A stretch of 11,794 nt of DNA. Source: JASFWK01 sp050049355. Lineage in GTDB: Bacteria; Chloroflexota; Anaerolineae; B4-G1; DUEL01. The stretch spans positions 1 through 11,794 of the forward strand of contig JASFWK010000058.1 in the NCBI GenBank assembly GCA_050049355.1, read 5' to 3'. The notes beneath the pieces are model-generated. The model made no database searches. It saw only the letters and a program-made list of their open reading frames with translations, and was not told the DNA's origin. A program made the position numbers and the translations under genes. Of the stretch, positions 1 to 6,658 are shown piece after piece (the stretch's first letter is position 1; every line of letters starts with the position of its first letter).

Positions 1-322
1 AGGCCAGCGCCGCACCCCAGTAGACGTCTTCTTCTTCCAGCGCCGACTCAGCGACCCAGATCTTCTCATTGAGCCAGGACTCAAAAGGCAGGTCCTCCGC
101 CCATCCGCGCTCCAGCGTCATCGCCGAATGGCTATGGGCGTTGAAGAAGGCCGGGAGAGCGATGTGCTCTCGCGCATCGATTCTCTCATCAGGCGCAAAG
201 TCCGCCGGGGGTGCCCCCACAGCAACGATGCGGCTGTCCTCGATGGCTATGTCAACGCCTCGAAGGACATGATCGCCATCATCCAAGGGAATAGCAGTCG
301 CATTTCGAATGAGTGTGCGCAT
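1..322 (-). CDS. Amidohydrolase, MTA/SAH (cytosine-type) deaminase-like, N-terminal part only
   Basis: This is the first 107 codons of a gene that runs off the left edge. The start ATG (320-322 on the minus strand) has AGGAGA about four bases upstream. The product begins with the small beta-sandwich segment typical of the family (MRTLIRNATAIPLDDGDHVL). It then reaches the metal-binding HxH motif in NAHSHSAMT (His63 and His65), followed by an RG-WAEDLPFESWL stretch and an EEEDVYWGAALA helix. This pattern is characteristic of zinc/iron amidohydrolases that deaminate S-adenosylhomocysteine, methylthioadenosine or related purines and triazines (MtaD/TrzA/SsnA group). The remaining metal ligands and the substrate pocket lie outside the window, so the substrate is unknown. 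It is divergent from the histidine kinase gene and no functional link is evident. The family is secure; the exact substrate is not. Confidence 0.87.
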   Translation of the reverse strand, partial: MRTLIRNATAIPLDDGDHVLRGVDIAIEDSRIVAVGAPPADFAPDERIDAREHIALPAFFNAHSHSAMTLERGWAEDLPFESWLNEKIWVAESALEEEDVYWGAALA

Positions 323-374
323 TGTATCTCCTGGACCCCCTGCAAACCTCAGTCCCTGGCCCACGTGACGCACG

Positions 375-403
375 ATTCTACCCCGCTCTACGCGGCGGCG
401 CAA
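375..403 (-). promoter_or_regulatory. Possible weak promoter for the amidohydrolase gene
   Basis: On the minus strand TAGAAT (375-380) lies 17 bases from TTGCGC (398-403). The -10 matches five of six consensus positions but the -35 only three, so this is tentative. It would give a leader of roughly 45 bases before the ATG at 322. Confidence 0.35.
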
Positions 404-550
404 GTCCTGCCTGAGGACATTTCGAACGCACTGACGATGTCAACAGCCGAAACGATCCAAACTGCTTGCCGGCAACGGGTAAGGGTGGATTCGGACCCTA
501 AGAGGGGGAGAGAGGTCAGAGAACGAATTGCACCCAGGACTGACAGACTA

Positions 551-579
551 TTGACTTATGCGCAAGGTTCCGTTATACT
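551..579 (+). promoter_or_regulatory. Strong sigma70-type promoter for the hybrid kinase gene
   Basis: TTGACT (551-556) is followed after exactly 17 bases by TATACT (574-579). Both hexamers match consensus at five of six positions. The expected transcript start is near 586, about 225 bases before the GTG start at 813. No other comparable promoter is seen between here and the gene. Confidence 0.75.
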
Positions 580-812
580 GTAGTTGAGCGAACAGTCACC
601 ATGAGATGCGGTAGGTCGGTACCCATCAGAAATCGGCACCGAACCAAGTCCCAGCTCCGGCGGACTGCGCATGCGGTCCCTCGTGTGGTTATGCCAGAGA
701 CGTCTGGCTCAGCTTCGCAGTCTACTATTCTGCTCATCGCGGCCCTAGCTTGACCTCTCGCTGCAGCTGCCGAGGCCCGTTAGTCCGTTGACCAGATAAG
801 AGGGGGAAACCA

Positions 813-2702
813 GTGGCGGAAGAGCGCGTTCTCGTAGTAGACGACAGCAAGGAGATCCAGAAGGCTCTACGCGACCTGGTTTTGGAGCCAGGGGGCTATC
901 AGGTGCTGACTGCCAACGACGGCGCAGAGGGTCTGCAACTGATCCTTGAGGAACACCCAGATCTCGTCATCCTGGATGAGAGACTGCCTGGCCGGAGTGG
1001 CATGGAGATCCTGAAGGCACTCAAGGGAGAAGGTGTCCAGGTCCCGGTCATCTTCATCACCTCCTACGGATCGGAGGATCTGGTGGTGCAGGTCTTTCGC
1101 CTGGGGGCTCGGGACTACGTCATGAAGCCATTCAAGCCCCATGAGATGCGGCGGGTGGTGGACAGGGTGATGGAGGAGACGCGGCTCAGGGCGGAGCGCG
1201 ACGGATTGGTGCAGGAACTGCGCATCCTCTTCTCTATCGGCCGCTCAGTGACCTCCATTCTCAACTTAGAGACCGTTCTCACCCGGGTGGTGGAGGCAGC
1301 CGTCTTCCTTGCCCGGGCGGAAGAAGGGCTGCTCCTTCTGGTAGAGGAGGAGAGCAACAACCTGGTGCTTCGTGCGGCCAAGAACGTGGATGAGGAAGTG
1401 GCCCACGGTCTCCGCGTTCGAGTGGAGGACAGTCTGGCCGGTGAGGTCTTGCAGAGCGGCAAGCCTGTACTGGTGGACGGCAGGAAGTGCAAAGTGGCGA
1501 CCGGCTACCTCGTGAACACCCTTGCTTACGTACCGGTGCGCTCACCAGAACGCGGAATCATCGGCGTATTGGGAGTGGCCAACCGCCGCTCAGATCGATC
1601 CTTCACTCAGCATGAGGTGCAACTACTCTCCACCCTGGCTGACTACGCCGCCGTGGCCCTTGAGAACAGCCGCCTCTACGAGGAGGCAGAGACGGAGCGG
1701 CGTAAGCTGGAGGCAGTCCTCCAAGAGACGGAAGAGGCGGTAATCGTTCTAGACGCGGAGCAGCGCATTCTCCTCTGCAACCCAACTGCGCGTGCGGCCC
1801 TGAGCCTTCCTGAAGATGTGGTGGGCCAGCCGGCTACTGAAGTGATCTCCAATCCCACGCTGCAGGAACCCCTCCGGGCTGCGGCCAAGGCCAAGCAGAC
1901 CCTGCACGCAGAGATCGCAGTGGCAGATGGGCGGACGTTCAACGCTCAGCTCAGCCCCGTGGAGGGAGTTGGATACGTTCTGATGATGCAGGACATCACC
2001 CATCTGAAGGAGCTGGACCGTCTCAAGAGCGAGTTCATCCAGAACGTCTCTCATGAACTTCGCTCGCCGTTGGCGTTGATCCGAGGATACGCAGAGCTGT
2101 TGAGTACCGGCGAGCTGGGGGAGCTAGATTCTCAACAGAGGGGACCTGTTGAGATCATCGCACGACGCACGCGAATGCTCGATAGCCTGGTGGAGGACAT
2201 AACGCTCATCCTGGAGGCAGAGAGGCGTCGTCTGCAACACAAGCCGGTAGCGCTGGATGATCTCACCCGTGCCGCAATGGAAGACTTCCACATCATGGCC
2301 GACCATGGAGGGATAACGCTGGAGATGGGCTTCGCCTCTGATCTGCCTCCGGTAGCTGGTGATCCCATCTATCTACGTCGAATGTTGGACAACCTACTCA
2401 ACAATGCGATCAAGTTCACCCCGTCCGGCGGTACGGTCACGGTGGACGCGCGGCAGCAAGACGACCAAGTTGTTCTGAGAATAGCGGACACCGGCATCGG
2501 GATCCCACAAGATCAACAGGAGCGGGTCTTCGAGCGATTCTACCAAGTGGACGGAAGCACTCGGCGCCGGTATGGCGGCGTGGGCCTCGGGTTGGCGCTG
2601 GTAAAGGAGATCGTTGAGAAGCACGGAGGCAGTGTGGGCGTTGAGAGCGAGATGGGCGAGGGGAGTACATTCACCGTGAGCCTGCCCGTCTTTCGGGGAT
2701 AG
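813..2702 (+). CDS. Soluble hybrid sensor histidine kinase: receiver-GAF-PAS-HisKA-HATPase
   Basis: The product is 629 residues with no signal peptide or membrane segment, so it is predicted to be a cytoplasmic kinase. Residues 4-120 form a CheY-like receiver with acidic pair Asp10/Asp11, phospho-acceptor Asp55 (VILDERLPG), Thr83 and Lys105 (MKPF). A helical linker leads to a GAF domain (about 135-288) and then a PAS domain (about 295-397). The HisKA domain has the H-box NVSHELRSPL with His414. The ATPase domain shows the N-box (Asn527, Asn531), G1 box DTGIGIP (559-565), F-box ERVFERFY and G2 box GGVGLGL (588-594). All catalytic residues appear intact. The GTG start is supported by GAGGGGG at 800-806. 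No partner regulator or DNA-binding output is encoded nearby, so it may be an orphan whose receiver gates its own kinase. The ligand sensed by GAF or PAS cannot be read from sequence. Confidence 0.95.
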   Translation: MAEERVLVVDDSKEIQKALRDLVLEPGGYQVLTANDGAEGLQLILEEHPDLVILDERLPGRSGMEILKALKGEGVQVPVIFITSYGSEDLVVQVFRLGARDYVMKPFKPHEMRRVVDRVMEETRLRAERDGLVQELRILFSIGRSVTSILNLETVLTRVVEAAVFLARAEEGLLLLVEEESNNLVLRAAKNVDEEVAHGLRVRVEDSLAGEVLQSGKPVLVDGRKCKVATGYLVNTLAYVPVRSPERGIIGVLGVANRRSDRSFTQHEVQLLSTLADYAAVALENSRLYEEAETERRKLEAVLQETEEAVIVLDAEQRILLCNPTARAALSLPEDVVGQPATEVISNPTLQEPLRAAAKAKQTLHAEIAVADGRTFNAQLSPVEGVGYVLMMQDITHLKELDRLKSEFIQNVSHELRSPLALIRGYAELLSTGELGELDSQQRGPVEIIARRTRMLDSLVEDITLILEAERRRLQHKPVALDDLTRAAMEDFHIMADHGGITLEMGFASDLPPVAGDPIYLRRMLDNLLNNAIKFTPSGGTVTVDARQQDDQVVLRIADTGIGIPQDQQERVFERFYQVDGSTRRRYGGVGLGLALVKEIVEKHGGSVGVESEMGEGSTFTVSLPVFRG

Positions 2703-2830
2703 GCAATGCGGAGACATCCGCCCCTCGGACTCGCGGCGCTGCTTCCGGAGCGAGAGAGAAGGCGGGGGAGCAGTCTCCAGTCTGACTTGTCCATCCTCTC
2801 TTCACAACCGTTTCAGGTGGGATACCCGCA

Positions 2831-3073
2831 GTGATCACCGTCCAGGTTAGGCTATTCGCCACCCTTCGTCGCTACTATCCCGACCTGGGAATCGGAGAAG
2901 CGATGCCGATAGAACTGCCAGAGGGTGCAACGGTGAAGGATTTGCTGGAGGAACTAGATCTTCCAGGCGAACAGGTAATGGTCGTCTTTGTCAGCGGGGT
3001 CACACGAGATAGAGATCATCCGCTGAAGGACGGAGATGAGGTGGGCATTTTCCCACCCGTGGGCGGGGGGTAG
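2831..3073 (+). CDS. MoaD/ThiS-family ubiquitin-like sulfur carrier protein
   Basis: This 80-residue beta-grasp protein starts with a beta strand (ITVQVRLFATLRRYY). It has the LPEGATVKDLLEEL segment typical of MoaD and ends DGDEVGIFPPVGGG. The C-terminal Gly-Gly is the site that an E1-like enzyme adenylates and converts to thiocarboxylate in MoaD and ThiS. The GTG start has AGGTGGGA (2815-2822) eight bases upstream. Molybdopterin, thiamine and E1-like genes are absent from the window, so it is not possible to say whether it serves molybdenum/tungsten cofactor, thiamine or another sulfur-transfer pathway. The FPPVGGG ending is closer to MoaD than ThiS. It lies 128 bases after the kinase gene with no clear promoter of its own and may be cotranscribed with it. 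Confidence 0.9.
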   Translation: MITVQVRLFATLRRYYPDLGIGEAMPIELPEGATVKDLLEELDLPGEQVMVVFVSGVTRDRDHPLKDGDEVGIFPPVGGG

Positions 3074-3173
3074 CCCTGCAAGAAGTATCCATCGCCAGAA
3101 GGTGGCACCATTCCAGTCTCGGGTTGGCGCCGCGCGAAGACCGAACGATCGCGAATCGAACAGCGGACCTAAC

Positions 3174-3202
3174 TTGACGAAACGTCTCATTTGGACTAGA
3201 AT
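3174..3202 (+). promoter_or_regulatory. rplY: Strong sigma70-type promoter for ribosomal protein L25
   Basis: TTGACG (3174-3179) and TAGAAT (3197-3202) are separated by exactly 17 bases, with each hexamer matching consensus at five of six positions. Transcription should start near 3209, about 93 bases before the L25 ATG. Confidence 0.8.
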
Positions 3203-3217
3203 ATGTGTTGCTAGGCC

Positions 3218-3241
3218 AGGCGGGGCCTGCCCCGCCTTTTT
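3218..3241 (+). terminator. Intrinsic terminator hairpin inside the L25 leader
   Basis: AGGCGGGG (3218-3225) pairs perfectly with CCCCGCCT (3230-3237) around the loop CCTG and is followed by a run of five T (3237-3241). This is a standard Rho-independent terminator for plus-strand transcription. It could end read-through from the kinase/MoaD genes. However, it sits downstream of the L25 promoter, only about 10 bases after the predicted transcript start, so the L25 message must also cross it. Confidence 0.8.
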
Positions 3242-3262
3242 GGTTGGCTGGAACAGACGGTA

Positions 3263-3278
3263 GAAGGTTGTCACCTTC
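3263..3278 (+). other. Small second hairpin upstream of the L25 ribosome binding site
   Basis: GAAGGT (3263-3268) pairs with ACCTTC (3273-3278) around TGTC. It ends 11 bases before AGGAG (3290-3294). It could affect L25 translation or be part of an alternative fold with the upstream terminator, but the stem is short and the role is inferred. Confidence 0.4.
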
Positions 3279-3301
3279 GCCGATGTACGAGGAGATCAAG
3301 T

Positions 3302-3997
3302 ATGAGTGCAAAGCAGATAGAACTCAATGCCAAGGAACGAACTGTCCTCGGCAAGAAGGTGCGACGCCTGCGAGAAGAGGGCTGGATCCCAGCCGTACTG
3401 TACGGCGCGAGCGTGGAGAGCCGTCCGCTGCAGATCGAAGAAACCCAGGCAGAAGAGATCGTGAGCCGGGCGGGGACCAGTCAGCTCATTGCCGTCCACA
3501 TCGAAGGAGAGGAGGAGCCTCTCCGGGTGCTGGTTCGCGACCTACAGCGTGATCCCATTCACAGGAACTTGCTTCACCTCGACCTATACCAGGTGGACAT
3601 GGAGCAGCGGATCACGGTGGAGGTGCCGCTGGTGCTAGTAGGTGAATCGCCCCCGGTCGCCCAGCAGGAGGGGGTCCTCTTCCAGACCAAGGAGACCATC
3701 GAGCTCGAGTGTCTGCCCGTCGACCTGATCGAGGCCATCGAGGTGGACCTAAGCCAGCTGACAGATATCGGACACCAGATCACAGTGGCCGATCTAGCAG
3801 TCCCCGCCACCAGCCGCATCCTCTCGGACCCAAGGGAGATGGTGGTGCGGGTGAGCCGGGTGGACGAAGGGCTGGAACTGGAAGAGGAAGAAGAGATCGA
3901 AGAGGTCTTCGAGGTCGAACCAGAGTTGGTCACAGAGCGCGAAGAAGAGGAAGAATTGCCGGAAAGGGCGGTGGAGGAAGAAGAGGCAGTCGAATAA
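3302..3997 (+). CDS. rplY: 50S ribosomal protein L25/general stress protein Ctc (TL5 type)
   Basis: This 231-residue protein binds 5S rRNA in the large ribosomal subunit. The N-terminal L25 domain (about 5-95) has the diagnostic VLGKKVRRLREEGWIPAVLYG stretch (15-35) and RDPIHRNLLHLDLYQV (83-98). The C-terminal TL5/CTC domain (about 100-188) has ITVEVPLVLVGESP and IEVDLSQLTDIGHQITVADL. Residues 191-231 form an acidic tail in which 23 of 41 residues are Glu, probably disordered. Long L25 proteins in thermophiles and many Gram-positive-like phyla have an acidic tail, though this one is notably dense. The ATG follows AGGAG by seven bases. It has its own promoter and a leader with a terminator-like hairpin. 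The next gene is convergent after 39 bases, and no T-tailed terminator is visible in that gap. Confidence 0.96.
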   Translation: MSAKQIELNAKERTVLGKKVRRLREEGWIPAVLYGASVESRPLQIEETQAEEIVSRAGTSQLIAVHIEGEEEPLRVLVRDLQRDPIHRNLLHLDLYQVDMEQRITVEVPLVLVGESPPVAQQEGVLFQTKETIELECLPVDLIEAIEVDLSQLTDIGHQITVADLAVPATSRILSDPREMVVRVSRVDEGLELEEEEEIEEVFEVEPELVTEREEEEELPERAVEEEEAVE

Positions 3998-4036
3998 CTC
4001 TCCAATCGCCGAGACCGCTCTCCCTCAATCCACCGG

Positions 4037-5293
4037 CTACGGCCGGATGACCGCGTCTGCCGTCATTCCAGGCTTCAGAGCGTGATCGGGGTTGGGAATA
4101 ACCACCTTGACAGCGAAGACCAGGTTTACCCGCTCCTCCCGAGTCTGCACGTTGCGCGGCGTGAACTCCGCCTCACCAGCGATCGTGGTGACCGTGCCAA
4201 CGAATGCTCGCTCAGGGAAGGAGTCCGCTGCTACCTCCACCGGCTGTCCCACCCGCACATGCCCGACCTGAGCTTCAGGGACATAGATGACCAGCGTCAC
4301 CTGATCCAAGTTCGCCAACGTCAGTAGCGTAGTCCCTGGTGCGGCTGTCTCCCCTGCGTGAGTACTGCGGCTAGTGACCATCCCAGTAATGGGTGATGTG
4401 ATGGTCAGTTGAGCCATTTGAGCCTCTATGAGGGTCAGTGAAGCCCGGGCCTGATGAAGCTGAGCCTGGGCCAGCTCTATCTCCTCCGGGGTTGAGCCTG
4501 CTTCCAGTTCCTCCACACTGGCCTGTGCCACAGCCACCACCGCCTCGGCCGCATTGAATTCAGCCTCGGCCGCGTGGACTTGCGCTTCCAGTTCCAGCGG
4601 TTCGTCGCGAATTGCGTTGAGCATGCTTAGATAGCGAAGGGCACCCTCCATTCGTGCCTGGGCCCCTTCCAGAGCAGCCCGTGCGGCCTCGACCTCCAAC
4701 GAACGAGTTCGCTCCGCGTCGCCATCCCCATCGGCATAGACTTCATATAAGAACTCCGCCCTTCCCACATCGGCGCGTGCCCTCTCCACCTCCTGTTCCG
4801 CCAGAGCAACCTGGGTCTCGGCCTCAACGATAAGGGAGTTCAACTCCTGAGGGTTCCGCAACTCGCGGCGCGCGTGCTCCAGCGCCGTCAGGGCCCCATC
4901 CCGCCGTGCTTGGGCCTCCGCCAATACAGCGCGGGCGGCAGACAACTCCGCCGAGCGAGCTCCAGCCCGCACTCTTGCCAGATTCGCCTCTGCCGCCGTC
5001 ACTGCAGCCAGCGCCTCGCCACGCCGGGTTTGGAGGAGCGCATCGTCAAGCCTCACAAGCACCTGCCCAGCCTCCACCTCGTCCCCTTCACTCACTGCGA
5101 TCTCGGCTATCGTTCCGCCCACTTCGGAGGCGATACGGACCTCCTCTCCCTCGATAAATCCAGACGCGATAACGGGACTATTGGCTTGGTCATCTCCGCA
5201 GCCAGTCAGGAAGGCCAAATGGCAAATAACCAGTGACCAGAAGATCACAGGACGGATTCGGACTTTGAGACTCGGGCTCTGAGACTTTCTCAT
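4037..5293 (-). CDS. HlyD/YbhG-type periplasmic adaptor (membrane fusion) subunit, lipoprotein form
   Basis: This 418-residue adaptor subunit of the ABC exporter is the last gene of the operon. The N-terminus is a lipoprotein signal: positively charged start, hydrophobic VIFWSLVICHLAFL and lipobox LTGC with Cys32. It should therefore be lipid-anchored outside the cytoplasmic membrane. A first half-lipoyl segment (43-84, ASGFIEGEEVRIASEVGG) leads into a long Ala/Glu/Gln-rich helical hairpin (about 85-297) whose centre is a short acidic break (ADGDGDAE, 187-194). The second lipoyl half (ITSPITGMVTSRSTHAGE) and a beta-barrel domain (332-416) follow. The ATG is two bases after the upstream HlyD stop and has AGGAG at 5303-5307. 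It is a paralog of that neighbour: the C-terminal 74 residues match at about 57 positions by eye. Confidence 0.92.
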   Translation of the reverse strand: MRKSQSPSLKVRIRPVIFWSLVICHLAFLTGCGDDQANSPVIASGFIEGEEVRIASEVGGTIAEIAVSEGDEVEAGQVLVRLDDALLQTRRGEALAAVTAAEANLARVRAGARSAELSAARAVLAEAQARRDGALTALEHARRELRNPQELNSLIVEAETQVALAEQEVERARADVGRAEFLYEVYADGDGDAERTRSLEVEAARAALEGAQARMEGALRYLSMLNAIRDEPLELEAQVHAAEAEFNAAEAVVAVAQASVEELEAGSTPEEIELAQAQLHQARASLTLIEAQMAQLTITSPITGMVTSRSTHAGETAAPGTTLLTLANLDQVTLVIYVPEAQVGHVRVGQPVEVAADSFPERAFVGTVTTIAGEAEFTPRNVQTREERVNLVFAVKVVIPNPDHALKPGMTADAVIRP

Positions 5294-5295
5294 AG

Positions 5296-6648
5296 CTACT
5301 GCTCCTGGGTGACGATCACCGCATCGGCCGGCATCCCTGGCTTGAGGTCATGATCGGGATTGGGGATGACTACCTCGACCGCAAACACCATGTTCACTCG
5401 CTCCTCCTCGGTCTGGACGTTGCGTGGGGTGAACTCCGCCTCGCTGGCTATAGATGCAACGCGGCCGACGAAGACTCGGTCGGGGAACGAATCCACCCGC
5501 ACCTCCACCCTCTGGCCCACCTGTACCTGTCCCAGTCGGTCTTGAGGCACGTAGATGGTCAGCATCACCTGATCCAGGTCGGCCAGGGTAATGAGGGTGG
5601 CTCCGGGCACAGCCAATTCACCCGCACGCGCGGCCACCTCCAGAACCCGCCCGCTGACGGGGGAAGTGAGGATCAGCTTCTCCAACATCACGTGGGCGCT
5701 ATCCAACTCGGCTTGCGCCTGCTGTACCTGAGCCTCAAGGGCGTCGATCTCCTCCTCAGTCGCGCCGGCCTGCAGGCCCTCCAGCCCGGCGCGGGCCGCC
5801 TCCACCGCTGATTCGGCTGCCCGGTATCGTGCCTCGGCGGCATCCGCCGCAGCTTCGAGTTGGTGCGGGTTCTCCCGCATTTCATACAACAGCCCCAACG
5901 CCTCCTGTGCCCCCTCGTAAGCTGCCCCTGCAGTGTTGACACCGATCCAGGCCCTCCAGTAAGCGTTGGGTATGAGGTGAAAGTCCAGCGGCATCGAGGG
6001 AACAGGTGGACGATAGGGTAAGGGGATCTCCTTCAATTCCTCCACCTCTTCTCTGGCCTCCTCGAAGTTTCGGAAGGCAATGTCCGCTGCATCCTTCAGC
6101 GCCACGGCTCGTTCCAGCCCCGCTTCGGCCTGAGCCACGCGTGCCTCGACCTGAGCGATCTGGACCTCCAATTGCTGAGGGTTCGCTACTATCGCCAGGG
6201 CATCTTGCCACGCCTGGTAGGCTCCATCACGGACCGCCTCAGCCTGTGCCAGCGCAGCCTCTGCCTGACGGATCCGTTCTGGGCGAGCCCCGGCACGAGC
6301 CTGGGCCAAGCGCGCCTCGGCCACTTCCAGTCCCGCCTGGGCCACCTCTGCCTGGGCCCTGGCCTGTGCATCGTTCAGCCGTACCAGGACCTGCCCTGAC
6401 TCCACCGAGTCGCCCTCCTCCACCTGCAACCCAACGATCCGTCCGCCCACTTCAGAGGCCACATCGATCTCCTCCCCCTCAATGAAACCGGAGGCAGAGA
6501 CACCACCGATGGCTGGCTGGGCCAATTCCAGTTCCACCAGCACCTGCCTCCAACTGGCTGGATTCGCCGCAAAGTAGACAACCGCCGCCAAAACGATGAC
6601 GACAACCACAGCGACGATGACGATCGGAAGAATTCGCTCTCTCTTCAT
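5296..6648 (-). CDS. HlyD/YbhG-type adaptor (membrane fusion) subunit, membrane-anchored form
   Basis: This 450-residue adaptor uses the ATG at 6648 because AGGAG (6656-6660) lies seven bases upstream, overlapping the stop of the ATPase gene. An upstream in-frame ATG (6711) would lie inside that ATPase gene and adds an unconvincing sequence. Residues 8-27 (PIVIVAVVVVIVLAAVVYF) are an uncleaved membrane anchor, in contrast to the lipobox of the downstream paralog. The first lipoyl half (52-92, ASGFIEGEEIDVASEVGG) is followed by a helical hairpin (about 93-325). At the centre of the hairpin is a proline-rich non-helical segment (about 208-231, IPLPYRPPVPSMPLDFHLIP). The second lipoyl half (LTSPVSGRVLEVAARAGE) and the barrel domain follow, with the family motif EAEFTPRNVQTEEERVN. 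It would link the exporter to the cell exterior or form the extracytoplasmic collar. Confidence 0.92.
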   Translation of the reverse strand: MKRERILPIVIVAVVVVIVLAAVVYFAANPASWRQVLVELELAQPAIGGVSASGFIEGEEIDVASEVGGRIVGLQVEEGDSVESGQVLVRLNDAQARAQAEVAQAGLEVAEARLAQARAGARPERIRQAEAALAQAEAVRDGAYQAWQDALAIVANPQQLEVQIAQVEARVAQAEAGLERAVALKDAADIAFRNFEEAREEVEELKEIPLPYRPPVPSMPLDFHLIPNAYWRAWIGVNTAGAAYEGAQEALGLLYEMRENPHQLEAAADAAEARYRAAESAVEAARAGLEGLQAGATEEEIDALEAQVQQAQAELDSAHVMLEKLILTSPVSGRVLEVAARAGELAVPGATLITLADLDQVMLTIYVPQDRLGQVQVGQRVEVRVDSFPDRVFVGRVASIASEAEFTPRNVQTEEERVNMVFAVEVVIPNPDHDLKPGMPADAVIVTQEQ

Positions 6649-6658
6649 ACCCTCACTC

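Larger units (their letters stand above)
323..812. other. Divergent intergenic region of 490 bases with promoters and a structured leader
   Basis: No convincing gene lies here. The left half holds the amidohydrolase leader and some weak hairpins (for example GTCCT 404-408 with AGGAC 414-418). The plus-strand promoter at 551-579 leaves a transcribed leader of about 225 bases before the kinase start. That leader contains two adjacent stem-loops: 662-679 (GGACTGC paired with GCGGTCC, one G-U pair, loop GCAT) and 693-708 (GCCAGA paired with TCTGGC, loop GACG). Neither is followed by a T-run. An ATG-initiated frame of 50 codons (601-753) crosses the leader but has no ribosome binding site and no recognisable product. 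Confidence 0.6.

Noticed and set aside
128..583. 151-codon plus-strand open frame over the left region
   Set aside because: It is the antisense shadow of the amidohydrolase and then noncoding spacer. The protein is not family-like, while the minus-strand reading shows clear amidohydrolase motifs.
585..598. TGAGCGAACAGTCA just downstream of the kinase promoter, resembling the TetR operator
   Set aside because: Only one half-site is intact and the other matches at three of five bases. A single imperfect site is not enough to claim regulation by the exporter repressor.
601..753. 50-codon ATG frame in the kinase leader as a possible leader peptide
   Set aside because: There is no ribosome binding site upstream and no recognisable sequence, and long frames are common in GC-rich DNA.
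3101..3113. AAGGTGGCACC resembling the T-box antiterminator core (AGGGTGGNACC)
   Set aside because: The following bases do not continue the T-box consensus. There is no specifier-loop architecture upstream, and it lies before the L25 promoter rather than in its leader. Probably chance.
4033..4046. CCGGC-TACG-GCCGG hairpin between the convergent L25 and HlyD genes as a bidirectional terminator
   Set aside because: It overlaps the HlyD stop codon and has no T-run on either strand.
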